This document shows, piece after piece, positions 1-12,079 of a stretch of 64,000 nt of DNA (its first letter is position 1; each line of letters opens with the position of its first letter). The DNA is taken from NCBI RefSeq assembly GCF_001949145.1, contig NW_019091668.1:133601-197600 (forward strand), in the 5' to 3' direction. The notes under the pieces were generated by a model. The model made no database searches. It worked only from the letters and a program-made list of their open reading frames with translations, and was not told the DNA's origin. Both the position numbers and the translations under genes were made by a program. This stretch comes from Acanthaster planci (taxonomy: Eukaryota > Echinodermata > Asteroidea > Valvatida > Acanthasteridae).

Positions 1-55
1 TGTTTGTGATCAAGATGCTGTTACTTTTTGTTATCCACTCCAAGCAGGAATAAGA

Positions 56-345
56 GAGGACATCTATTTCAAGGACGGATTTGCGCCAGGGAGATTTAAA
101 TTAATTTTGGATTTTTTACCACAAGCGTAGTTGGGTGGGACTCAAACCCACGACCTCCTGCTTACTAGTGCAGACGTCTGAACCACTTGACCACCGAGCT
201 TGCCAGTGTCGGCTGGCTGGTTTGAGTCCCACCTGAGTATGCTTGTGGTTTTTCACAAGCCTTCGGGGGCACACACAGAGTATACAGTGTTCAAATACAC
301 GTCGGGCAAGGCAAACATCCAAAATTAAGAGAGGGCATGTTTTTA
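56..345 (-). repeat. tRNA-derived SINE-like repeat, copy 1
   Basis: On the minus strand this stretch has a tRNA-like head with an A-box-like TGGTCAAGTGGTTCAGACG and a B-box-like GGTTTGAGTCC. The adjoining plus-strand part carries a second B-box-like segment (about 218-235) followed by CACAAGCCTTCGGGGG and GAGTATACAGTGTT. The same parts recur at 16118-16389 and 26880-27290, so this is a dispersed repeat and not a tRNA gene. It lies in RBM17 intronic or upstream sequence. Exact ends are not determined. The rest of 1-773 shows no exon I can recognise. Confidence 0.65.
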
Positions 346-773
346 CAAAGCAGTGATGGTGAGAACTCATTACATGCATACATAGATTCATTCACATTTG
401 GGGTATGACACAATGAGTACATGTACATGGGACTAATTTCGATCTGAATGTATGGTCAGCTGGCTCATAATCCCAGTTGAAACACTTCCCATAAGCCCTC
501 TCCTTCTTTGTTATTGGGGGTACATTTCAACTCAGGGCAGATTGAACCATTACCCTCCCAGATCCTCCAAAATCCAACACAAGGTAGCTTTAGAGGGCAG
601 AACTCACCTGAGGTTACTTTACATATTACTTGATGTTCCTCATAAATTTAAGATCAAGGATTGGTTTCCTATACAAAGTAGGATTTAGGACAATTAAGGA
701 AAGTTCTAAGAACCAATCCATGGTTTTTTAGGTATGTGTTGCTTACAAGTTTGAAGTTTCTTTGTTTTCACAG

Positions 774-950
774 AGGTCGGGATCGTGACAGGGATCGTGA
801 CAGAGATCGTGACCGAGACCGTGACAGAGACCGTGACAGAGATCGTGACAGAGACCGTGACCGAGGCAGGGACAGGGATCGAGACAGAGACAGAGATAGA
901 GACAGGGATCGTAGGAGAGACAGGGACAGAGACAGGGATCGAGAGAGATC
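774..950 (+). repeat. Coding microsatellite encoding an Arg-Asp repeat
   Basis: Imperfect 6/12-base repeats of the CGTGACAGAGAT type encode alternating Arg-Asp for most of the first visible RBM17 exon. In human RBM17 the equivalent region is mixed-charge (RQRE, REK type) and not a clean RD repeat. The repeat lies inside the reading frame between good splice sites, so it is expected to be translated. Confidence 0.85.
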
Positions 951-3900
951 CCCGCCAAGGGGATTCTCACGCAGGCCAGATGATGAGGAAGAAGAGGAGA
1001 GAGACAGGTTAAGGCGAAAAGGTAGAAGGACTATTCATAATTTCATAGCTAGTTTTATTTGTATGTATATCTGTCTTTCTATTAAAGTAGTTATTTTTGT
1101 GGCTGTGTTTCTTTGTTCACTTGTGAATTGATGTCTTATTGGCAGGGGGCAGCGGGGCTGCCATAGCACCACCTTCTTCGCTGATTAACGAAGACAAGAC
1201 AAATCCAGAAGAACCTTGTAAGTATAAATGTACAAAAAATTAAGTTGAATGGATTAAGACGGAGAGGATAGAGAAAAATCTTGCTTTTAGTTAAGGAACT
1301 GATCAAAAGAAGCTGACAAATGAGAGGTTTTTGGTGAAATTCTGTAGAAATTAATTTTGGAAAACCTTAAGTGTGGCATTCAACCATAATTTTTTTTTAG
1401 TTAGGAGGAAAGTTAGTTGTAAACGTGTTAGTGTCTTAGTTTTTCCTTCATAGGGGAGTTGTTTTTTAAAAAATCAAGTTGTCTGTGGGAGTTGTAATTG
1501 GACATCAACGCGAAACAAAGTTCCAGAACTGTAACTATTAGACTCGATATATTAGACTTGATTTTGATGGATCATTGTCATAGCCAATGTGTTATTTTCA
1601 TCTTCATTTTTCCATTGTATAATTTTCCAGTTAAATACATACACAGTTAAGATAACTAACTCCACATGCGATAGTTCTCATTGCATTTCCAATGATTAAA
1701 TAAAGCCCTTGTCCAAGACATCTGTTCATAAGTTCATATTAATTACCAAGATGTATAAAATTTGAGCATTTCTAAAAGATAACTTTTTTAGGGGACCCTG
1801 TCATCATTTCTGTGTAATTGTACATGTATTTTGGGGGGTTTATTTATCCAGTTACATCACCTGCGGCCCCAACCAAGCGTCCTTATGCTGACATCGTAAA
1901 AGGGAAGAAAGAAGGTGCCTATGAGCAAGACCCAGAAAGATCTCAGACTCCTCCATTATCAGAGAGCTCCGAGGAATTCAGTCGACCTCTGGGTCCCCCT
2001 CCAGCTACTACCAAGGGTGGTGGGTTCCAGGTTCCAGTTGGTATGGGGTAAGTAATCAGGCCTGCTAAGGGAGGTTCAAGGTGTCTATAGGTGTCTATGT
2101 GCTGACATTTAGGTGTTTATGGGATAAGTAGGCCAGCCGTTGCAAAAGGAGGTAAGTTCCAGATGCCAGTGGGTGTATAGTCCAGCCATTGTCAAGGGCT
2201 TCTAGGTGGATCTTGGTTTGTAGCATATTCAATTCCATATTTAGACCTGTCGATGAATAAATGTCATTGCATATTTAGTGCCGTCATGTTCGATCTCTTT
2301 CTGACTTGCAGTTCCAACTCTGTAGCAGCCAAGATTATGGCTAAATATGGTTTCCAGGAGGGTAGAGGGTTAGGAAAGTCTGAACAAGGAATCAGTACAG
2401 CATTACAGGTGGAGAAGACAAGCAAAAGAGGAGGCAAGATCATCGAGAGAAAAACAGGTGAGTTGATAAACTTGTCCTGGTCCTACCACCACCACCACCA
2501 GACTAGTTGACATATGATGACTTATGACAACTAGTGCTGGTATAATTGCAATTCTAGCACAGTATCAACTAAAACCAACTAGTGCTTTCAATCATGATTG
2601 TTTTGATATACATATTTGAATCCTAATTTATGACCTTTGTATATTCCCCCCATCTTTCCTCTTTGTCCCCCTTTTATAGATTCCCCACCTGTGATGGCTC
2701 CCCCTCCTGGGCCAAACCTCCCTGTTCCAGGGCTTGCTGGTCCTGGAATACCAGCTGTACCATCAGCCAAACCTGACATCAAATCAGTCATGAAGAACCC
2801 TACCAAAGTTGTGCTGCTCATGGTGAGTAACAAACAGGTGTAAAGTTACACCACTAGTGTCTGGAAATGTCTCCAAAATTCTTGCTCAACATCTGGAATG
2901 TGGTTTTGCAGTTTCTCAAGTTGAATTGCACCAGTAGAGCCAAATGTTCAAATTGGAAATACCCACTTCTCATAAGCTGTACTCATTTTGATAGCTTTGT
3001 GTTACCATTTAGTATGGGTAATATTTCCAGTCTATTGTTCCAAACTCAAGTTTTTACAAAATGCTTAAAAGTCCCTTAAAAAAATATATCAGCAGGAATT
3101 ACTTTGCCGTAGTTTTAACTTTTAATAACTCAAACTTTCATCAATCATTGTTTGTGTTTTCATTTGTAATATTCAGAATATGGTGGGGCCAGGGGAAGTA
3201 GATGATGACCTACAACCTGAGACTGCAGAAGAGTGTGCCAAATATGGCGAAGTAATCAAAGTTGTCATATATGAGGTAAGAAACATGACTTGTATCTAAA
3301 CCTTGGTCACTGAAATGTACAGCAGGAACTGTCAAACAGCAAGATTTGTTGCTGAATACGACTCTTTGATTTCATTGGCTTCACTTTGCCTGGGTGCAAA
3401 AGGTGCATATCGTAAGTCCGACGCCTCATAGGTTTGACGCTTCAAAAGTCCGAATTTCGGACTTATGAGGCATCGGAATGACGAGACGTTGGATTCATGG
3501 GCAATTTTTTTTCCAGCCTCAAAGTTCCAACGCCTCAAAGATTTGACGCCTCATAAATCCGACGTCGGACCAACGAGGTTTGGGACTCAATATGAGGCAT
3601 CAGTGCGATTGACTGTGAAATGTGGAGGAGTGTGGGCCTACGCGACGCGTTGATTCAACTTTGTTCCCAACTCGTGCCCACGGTACCAACCCTGTTAGGA
3701 AAACTAAATCAAGCAGACTACCTGCACAGTTCGCACACTGGTCCAGTATTTGTTTAATCCAAATACCACTACATGTAAGAATGATGTATGATACTTCGTT
3801 AAATATAAAAAGCATTTTTTCGACTGTAATACTTTTGAAATCTTAAAAATGTTTGTATGTGTCATAAATAGTACACCGTACTTGCACTGGGAGCTAGTCC

Positions 3901-4761
3901 TTTTCCTAGTGCCATCTTCACACGCTCATAACAAGTGTCAAATCAAACATCTGACTTTCAAGGTGTCAGATTTTTTATGGAATCGAAGTAGTATGCCATT
4001 GGCCGAAAAAAACCGTTGGAATTTTTAAATGCATTTGGGGCGTTTGTTTGTCAAATGCTTTTTTCGGACTTATGAGGCATCAGAATTATGAGGCCTCGGA
4101 CTTACAAGTTGATAGGTACATGTACCTGTACAGTGGATGATTACTGTGTGATTGTTATTGTAACTTGTGGGTCTGGAAATGCCTGTATGGACCTGTGCGA
4201 GATTGTCACAGTTTGTTTGGAAGTGCATAGTCATGTAACAGATCTTGCTTTTCATGATTGAAAGTTGGACACAAGCATCAATCAAACTTGCCATGATCTC
4301 TTCCTCTCAAATCTCTTATTGTCTTAAGACTCTAAAACAGTAGTTGATTTTGTACTTTATCAGGAACCCAGTAGTGCTGATGATAGTGCCGTTCGGATAT
4401 TTGTTGAGTTCCAGCGAATTGAAGCAGCTATTAAAGGTGATAATTGCCACTTTTATGTTTAATTAATGATTGCTGGCAAAAGAGTGATCTCTAGTGATAA
4501 AAAAGGCCAAAAGTGAGATTTGATATGATTTTTCAGTTGGATTTAGAGGAATTTATGTTTGCTTTGACCTCGACATGTGTAGACAACAGTCATTTAGTTT
4601 ATATCAATATCATGTTTTGTTTTCATCCTATAAATCAAATTGTTTTGTTTCCTACAGCTGTTGTCGACCTAAATGGGAGATATTTTGGAGGAAGACAGGT
4701 CAGGGCAAGTTTCTACGATGTTGACAAATTCCAGCGATTTGAGTTAAATGCCTTGGAATAA
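774..4761 (+). CDS. RBM17: Splicing factor SPF45 / RNA-binding protein 17, 3' exons (5' partial)
   Basis: Alternative-splicing factor that binds U2AF/SF1/SF3B ligand motifs through a UHM domain, in the nucleus. Exons read: 774-1021, 1146-1217, 1852-2047, 2312-2457, 2680-2822, 3177-3275, 4364-4436, 4658-4761 (stop TAA 4759-4761). All junctions are GT-AG and keep frame. Visible parts in order: a long Arg-Asp dipeptide tract; GFSRRPD and GAAIAPP, as in vertebrate SPF45; a Pro-rich linker; a G-patch ([16 protein letters not shown]); and the C-terminal UHM ([20 protein letters not shown], then [12 protein letters not shown]) with the RYF ligand-binding loop intact. The protein ends at [12 protein letters not shown], close to the human end. 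The N-terminal region (about the first 150 residues of the human protein) must be encoded left of position 774, probably outside the window. The first intron seen is only 124 bases. Identification is by family recall; very sure. Confidence 0.93.
3411..4107. mobile_element. Non-autonomous TIR element with subterminal repeats in an RBM17 intron
   Basis: The left end reads GTAAGTCCGACGCCTCATA and the right end is its inverted near-copy, ATGAGGCCTCGGACTTAC. The motifs CGGACTTATGAGGCATC and GACGCCTCATAA recur near both ends (about 3460, 3545, 3590, 4060). There is no long coding frame. The element of about 700 bases sits wholly inside the intron 3276-4363. Target-site duplications could not be resolved. 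Confidence 0.7.
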
Positions 4762-4851
4762 CCAGACTACTTGCACTAAGATTCAACTTCTGTTTGAAAT
4801 CTCTTGACAATGGAAGACATCTGAGCTTCTTGGTAGGCTCAACTTTTTATA

Positions 4852-4857
4852 AATAAA
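4852..4857 (+). terminator. Candidate poly(A) signal AATAAA for RBM17
   Basis: AATAAA lies about 90 bases after the RBM17 stop, in an AT-rich stretch. A second AATAAA near 6262 could serve a longer 3' UTR. No cleavage site can be shown from sequence alone. Confidence 0.45.
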
Positions 4858-7800
4858 TTTTCACCGCTTACAATGGCTGCTTGGCTTTCAAGTAATCCAA
4901 ACATTATCCTATCATGAGGGTTCCTCAAGTTTTAAAACATGAACTTATACTGAAAATGAAATATGTACATGTAAGCCTATACCAATTTAGTTTTTGCATA
5001 AAAATGTGTGAATGTTGTGAAAAAAGTGAAGTTAGCATTTGTGTTGGCTAGGAGAGAAGGAAAAACAAATACGAACTGCCCCTCTTATAGTGTAGACCAT
5101 AACTGAAAAGACTCTATTCATTCTGCCTCGGAGAATACTCTGGTCAGTGTCCATATGTACGCTCTTGTGACCCTTCACAAGGATTCCACACAAAAAGCTG
5201 ATTACATTTACATCAAAAACAAGTAGATAATTACAATCATGTTGTTTACATAAGGACACTTTGGGAAAATAGGTTGGTCAAGGATCTTGCAATTAACACA
5301 CAACCCAGAAGTCAAAGTACTCCTTTCTCATTCATATTTATGAGATCGTGAGCACAATTTTTGAGCCAAGCCAGCCATTAATTGCTGTTATCTATAATAC
5401 ACTTAGCCCTTTGTGAAGTTGTAGGGCTATGTCACCCTAAGTCCTGCAGAACTGTTCAAAACCTTTCGGTTTTTTTAAGCATCTGGAATTGTAAGGAAGG
5501 AAAAATTATGACTGTTGCATTGCTATGATTGCTACGCCCAGCATGAGTGTCTTCGCGTGTTGCCTAGTGATGAGGTACACATTCTCAGCCAGTATGCACT
5601 GTCTATTAGGGTAGTACATGTATCCCATTTTGCTGTGCAAAAGAATAACATGTCTGCCACCTTTACACCTGACCACTTTATCAGTGTACATGTACATTGT
5701 TGTATGTTGTTTTTTCAGGCATGAAACCAAGTCAATTCAATCTTAAGAGACTTAGGCACAGTGAGAATAGTTCAAGAGGTCTGTCAGTTTTGTTTACAAC
5801 ACAGTGGTTATTTGTAAAGGTTTGGAATGTGTCGGTAAGATCATAGTCCATAAAGAGCCTTCACTGTGAAGAGAAACAAACACTGAATAGATCGTAGCAA
5901 GAAGCTCCAAAGTTGTAACAAGTGTAAATGTAGTTGTGCAGTTAGGTGCTGTGGCCATTGTTTGTGTAGATATGAAGGCGTATCTGAAAACATGGTAGGG
6001 TGCAAAAATGGGGGTGAGACTGTTTGAAAATCTCTTCCTCAAAGATTTAATTTAGGACATAATTATCCATATTTGAAGTGAGGGGTTTATGAATTCACGC
6101 TTTCACCAAGTCATTATGGGGGGGTGAGGGTTAGCCATTTGGTACCATATCAAATACATTTTTCAACATTTGCAAGCGTATGGGATTAAATTTTTCCATT
6201 GATCATGTTGATAACTCTTGTTTTCATTATCTTTTTTATTTCCATGTAAAATATACTTTGGAAATAAAACAATTGAAACTGTACGTAATTGTTGTCAACA
6301 TGATTTTATTCATTTAATACCATTAAACTGGAGGCCATTTATTTTAAAGCTGCCCTAAAATAATAATCACTACCTGTCAGCAATTTCCAAATGTGACAAA
6401 TTTCGAAACTCATGTATTTACAAAGTTGTTTTGATAAGTTACCCAATGAAATCCTGGCTGCCATGTTACTGACAGCTCAGTTTCTTTGCAGTAGATTTGG
6501 AAGTCTGTGATTGGCTAGTTCAATCCAATCTTGAAAGCAAGTCACTGAAACAGCCAGTATATAAAAACTTCTTGTCCAATCACTCCAAAGTATCATGTAG
6601 GTGCTACAGGTTCTTGGCTTTGTGTCTCTGGTATCACATCACCTTCTTGGGGCGACTTTGATGCTTCTAGTACAGAACGAAAAGCAAGAAATGGAGTCGG
6701 TACATGTAATAAATACTCCTAGGACCTTGCTTCTCCTGCAGTGCATTTTTGTTTTTTTCTTCAATAGGGGTGCTGGGTATGTAATTATAAAAATGTCCTC
6801 TGCTGGGAAATCATAAAGCAGCAGGTAAGAACAGTGTGATTTGTTGCTGGGGTAGTAAATTTAGTCAAGTTCACAGAGAGGTTAAGAAAGAACAGCAAAA
6901 TGTTTCTAATAGTGACACACAATATATCCAATATTATGTAAGCATGAGTACATCCAGTATTTGGAATACATTCAGTAATTTCAAGCCTTTTACACTGACT
7001 GGTTGGCCATTAGTGCAATTATTACAATGCACAGCCTCACACAATGCACACTATTAACAGTAGCATGACTTTCTTTAACTGTTCAACATTACTCCTTTGT
7101 TGTTACCTTGAGCTGTTTGTTTAGGTTTCAAGTGAGCTCGCTGCATTTCCATCTTTTTGTCAGTCTGACACTTGAACCTCCATTGCAGATTTTCTTTCCC
7201 TTGATCTACAAAAAAAGAAATATACTCAGTGCAGTGTATAAAACAAAGAAGGAAATTGAGACATATAATGGCCTCAGTTGGGAAATATTTATTGGCCCAA
7301 CTCAAAACATCCTGGTAAAATCTTGTTCTCTGTCAACTGTCTGACAACACTGACTGGTGGCATACCTACATTCATCACCATCGAGAACAAATAAGGGTTA
7401 AATCAGAGCTGAAATAATAACAGATTGTCAACATGTGCACTGTTTATTTTCTGTTCTTTTTCTTCTCGCCACATTTTTTTTCTTGAAGGAAGTCTAAAAT
7501 TATGTCATTCGTAACAAACTCAGTTTATACCAGCCCTTCATTCCTGAGTAATGAGTAAATATGCGACCTCCTCACCTTGGTTATTTGTTTTTTCAAATAT
7601 GACAGCAGTACCCAGCATATTCTTGTGTTGTCCAGTGAATATATAGCTACCAAGCTGCATCACTGGTTCATCTGTCTCTATACCCTTAAGGAAGAGTTGA
7701 AACAATTATTGTTATTGAATCAGCTGCATTTACATGTACTAATAAAAATCGACTCTGGTAACATGGGAACATTGGATGAGTTATGTGCACAAGTGAACAT

Positions 7801-9139
7801 AAGTTGAAATAATCTCGACTCTTTTTGGAATAATTGAACAGTAATGATTACACCATATCCACCCATAAAGAAATCTTTTTGGTCCAGATTGATGAAAGGA
7901 AATTAGACTGAGCATAAATGCTTCCTTGTTTAAGAACATAACACCTCTGTTTCATGTTTAAAATTGAAATATGCTACATGTACCTATTTAATACTTCAAA
8001 TAATTTTGATCTCTGCTTTATAATTCTGATTTGTTTCACTTATTCCTCTCTCTTCTAGGAATTATTAAGCTTTCTTCTTCATGAAACTTGTTTTTGAGAT
8101 AGCTGTGCACCACAAGACAGATCAGAATGGTAAAACTAACAGTTCCCCTTCCCTATCTCATAGGGGTCAGTAACCCTATGTCAAATTTTGGTCAATATTT
8201 TAGATCCAGGGTTAAGATTTTTGTCCCATTTTTGTAAAAAAAGACTTTATTTAAATGATAATCCCACATGAGTAAAGATTCTGTGACTATGAAAATGACA
8301 ATCTCAGGTTAAATCAATCAGGTTAAAGTGGCCTCAAAGGGAAACAGAAAGAAATAATGCATAAATCCTTAACATACAAGCAATTTGAAACTGGAACTTC
8401 TACATTTCGACAAGTACTCTGGGTCTACGATGCCTGACAATTCAACGACCACCAGTTCCTCCTGAAAGGAAAACCATCGAAATTATACCGGTCAGGTGCA
8501 GTGGACATTAAAATGCTTAGTTACTATATAACAGAACTCAGCTACCACAATTTGAATAAGGTATTGTATCTATAACTACTGAGAAATATTAAAGCAGCAG
8601 GATTTGCTCATGTGGAGGCTTGAGCTCTCCAAAAGTGTAATGTTATTCGCTTTTACCGTGTTGACAAGACATGTCACATGATCACGATAGGGCCTGTTGC
8701 ATTGACCGATGTGCCGTTGCATTGGGGTGTTTTAAACTTGTACAAATTCGTATACAGTGCTTAGCTTGTCTTTTTTTAATCCAAAGTATTCATGACACAA
8801 ATGTTCATACCTCTTCGACCCAGTCATTTTCATTATTTGTGCGCATCCTAGCACTTCACCCACTTCATTTTCTAAGTTCTAAACTCCAGGTTTTCGCACC
8901 GCAAGTCGACGCGTCGTCTGCTGTCGAGTCACACCCAGACGCCTCATGTCGAAAAACCGCTATATGATGCAGGCGTTTTTGCGTTTTGGCGGGTTTTGGG
9001 GCGTCATATTGGCACCAGTCTCTTCGAGCCCGAACGATCTTGTTCTCTGATCTGACGGCACAATTTCCACTGTTAAGTAGAGTCAACACGTGCACGTATG
9101 CGATTCGTGATTGTCTGTGTGCAACCAGCTGCATGTCAA
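4858..9139. other. Intergenic stretch, no gene recognised
   Basis: Short open frames here show no family resemblance and no splice-linked continuation. The sequence may include alternative RBM17 3' UTR. TACATGTA motifs occur near 5612 and 5688. Nothing else supported. Confidence 0.5.
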
Positions 9140-11010
9140 GCGCGGCCAGGCGATAGAGAAGCACGATTTTCGGCTAGCCTGATTTTCGGCTGGACGCTAT
9201 ATTTACGACAGCAAGTAATCGTTCACGTAACTGGCCAGAAATTCTACGGAGGCCGATCACGGCATAGCAGCAAGAGCCCTAAACGTCCACAAACAAAAAA
9301 ACAGAAAAAAACAACGTTCAAATAAATCCTTCGTTGGAATATACATTGTATCTTAGCTATGAAGCAACGTAAACAACTAAGAATCTGGTTCTTTTATTTC
9401 AACGACAGGAAACACATACCGGAACATGTAAGAAAAACACTAAGCCTTCGTGCAAAATGGATGAGGGCGCAATAATGATGCCAGTGATGGCCTAAATAAT
9501 CATTCGTGGACCGAATCCCGGCGGCGCAATTTGTATACTCAGTGTCAGCTTTTCTGTCATTAAGGAATTTCGTAGCAAGTGAACCCAATATTTTGTAGAG
9601 TAGCATATAATTTAAAAGAGTGTTGGAATCTATTTAGAAAGTATGAAACACGAAAACGCAAAAATCAAAATCGCTCTATTTAACACGCATGGGCATCAAT
9701 TCTCAACACGGAGACTAACAACTTCTTTAATGTAAATTTCGGAGCAAGATCAAAGGATTCGGAACAACACCTTGGGGTGATGTCCGCTTTCAGCAGAATG
9801 ATTCAGCCCACAGGCTGTCTCAGCCCAATTGATTTCAGCCTGGAATCGACGCACCCGATTAGGAACAAAACCCTGCCGACGATCAGTTTCTGGGCTGATG
9901 TCCGCTTTCAAACGATTTTATATCATCATAGATTTCTAACAATTTTGCTTTTCTCTAAAGAAATGTGTAGGGGGACCCCTAGACACACGTAATTAGGGCC
10001 CCGAATGATTCGGCCCACAGGCTGTCTCAGCCCAATTGACTTCAGGAGTCGAAGCACCTGATTAGGAACAAAAACGGGAAAATCGGTTTCTGAGCTGATG
10101 TAAGTTTTCAAACGATTAAGTGTGCCTAGGGCCCCCCCATACATTCCTTTAGAGAAAAGCACACTTTTTTTAAAATCTGGTATATTACAAAATCGTTTGA
10201 AGCGGACATCAGCTCCAGAAATTGATTTTCCCGGTTTTGTTCCAAATTGGGTGCGTCGACTCCTTAAATCAATTGGGCTAAGACAGCCTGTGGGCCGCAT
10301 CATTCGGCTGAAAACGAACATCACCCAACTGCAGGGTTTTGTTCTGAATCCTTTGATCTTGTTCCGAAATCATCATTTAAAAAATTGTTAGTCACTGTTT
10401 TGAGAACTGATGCCTATGCGTATTTTGCTTAAATAGAGCGATTTTGATTTTTGCGTTTTCTTGTCTCATACTTTCTAAATAGACTCCGACACTATTTTAA
10501 ATCTCTGCTTTTCAATTCCATGCTTCTTCTTTGCAAACCACCGAGTTCACGTGCCACGAAATTCCTTAATAGAAGAAAAATTCGTAGTATACAGATTGCG
10601 ATTCGGTCCGCGAAGGCAAGTCAAGTTAGTTTGGGGCCATCCGATACTGGCGTAAAATTATTGTCTGCACTAGCGCCCTCATCCATTTTACGCGAAAGCT
10701 TAGTGCTTTTTCTCACATGCTCCGATCTGTGTTTCCGTTTCCTGTTGGTGAAATAAAAGAACCCGATTCTCAGTTGTTCACGTTGTTTCATAGCTAAGAT
10801 ATATTCCAATGAAAGATTTATTTAAACATTGCTTTTTTTGTTTGTGGACGTTTATGGGCTCTTGCTGCCATGCTGTGGTTGGCCCCCGTAGAATTTCTGG
10901 CTGGCTTTGTGAACGAATACTTGCAGCCGTACAAATAGCGTCCTACCGAAAATTAGGCCAGTCGAAAATTAGGGAAAATCGTGCAAATTTCAGCCTGGTG
11001 GCGTACGTTA
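9140..11010. mobile_element. Large foldback (inverted repeat) element, about 1.9 kb
   Basis: About 830-base arms face each other. Left-arm landmarks (9235 CCAGAAATTCTACGG, 9283 AAACGTCCACAAAC, 9463 AAATGGATGAGGGCGC, 9555 TAAGGAATTTCGT, 9653 AAAACGCAAAAATCAAAATC) reappear as reverse complements in opposite order in the right arm (10888, 10840, 10675, 10555, 10440). The centre holds three copies of a unit of about 170 bases containing CCCACAGGCTGTCTCAGCCC: two on plus (about 9785 and 10005) and one on minus (about 10150-10320). No transposase-like frame is seen; the 132-residue minus frame at 9926-10324 is a by-product of the repeats. Confidence 0.8.
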
Positions 11011-12079
11011 GCAAGCTGGCAAGCTGGATGTTGCTTGTACCATGTGGAGAACGACATGAATGACTTGACGTCACTAAGTGGCCCAGGTTGGACGACGTCT
11101 ACATTGCGACTGGACGCCGTCTACATGTACGTAGTACATGTACATGGCATTGCGACTAACGTTAGCCGCAAACGTACCTCGCAAACCTGGGGTGGGCTAG
11201 TTGAGTTTAGCCTGTAGATTGTGTCCTTGCTCTATGATCGAACTAAAGCCTACCTCAGTACCTGTAACATCCAAAGTGAGTTAGTATTTTGGAGGTTGTT
11301 TTGCTTTTTGATGGAACTCTTGCCTCGGGCATGTCGGGGATTATGAATTTCAGGACCACTTTCGCATACAGAATTACAGAAGGGAGTCGACAAATTGACG
11401 CCCGGAATTAACACACAACAGTGGGCGTAGCTAAACATAACCTAGTACTTTAGTAGTGACTAACGTTAGTACGCGAGAAGGGCTTAGCTAAAATTCACTT
11501 TTGTCAGATTTGCAGAATGACTAGACCCGTAAACAGGGCCCTTCATATAGGCTTCATATAGGCTACATGTAAAAAACCTTAGGGCCTAGGCCTATTGCTA
11601 ATTCAAGGTTATCTGTCCGGTTCTATTTGAAGAAAAGGGAAAAACTTTTTCAAAATGACAGGTGGACATAATTCAATGACTATTTGATGGCTGTTGTCAT
11701 GGTTGTACGTAATATTGCAAAGGAATAGCCGTTGTGAAAGCTGTTATCATTTTATCTATAAATAAGATTTCTGGCCTAGGGCCCTAATTGTAATTAGAAC
11801 ATTGTGCAACTAAGCAACTTTTCTTGAAATTGCACATCTACAGCACAAATTTTGGGTGCAAGGCTTACGTATAGTTCAAAGTTATGCCACCTTTTGTGAA
11901 ATCAGCTGCAGAAAATACAGTACATATGCATTACAAAGCACAAAGTTGAATTTATATGTTAAATTTCTTGACAAATTCTTTGTTGGGGGTTATAATTATT
12001 AGCCTACATGTGCATGTACGCAAATTTTCATTTCACAGAGGCCTCACCATATTCCTGATGTGACAGCAAACCATTAAAA
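11011..12079. other. Upstream region of ALDH5A1, no gene recognised
   Basis: AT-rich sequence with TACATGTA motifs (about 11116-11145). It presumably contains the ALDH5A1 promoter and 5' UTR, but no TATA box or other element can be assigned with confidence. Confidence 0.4.

Noticed and set aside
120-215. tRNA gene on the minus strand
   Set aside because: A- and B-box-like motifs are present, but the same head recurs at 16.2 and 26.9 kb joined to repeat bodies, and no closed acceptor stem is seen. Treated as a SINE head.
785-1012. Alternative frames over the RD repeat (TETVTE-type and CLCLDPC-type)
   Set aside because: Shadows of the coding microsatellite; only the RD frame joins the SPF45 exons in phase.
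9926-10324. 132-codon minus-strand frame
   Set aside because: Lies in the centre of the foldback and repeats the same translated motif (PTGCLSPID) as a plus-strand frame. It is repeat-derived, with no start context or family match.
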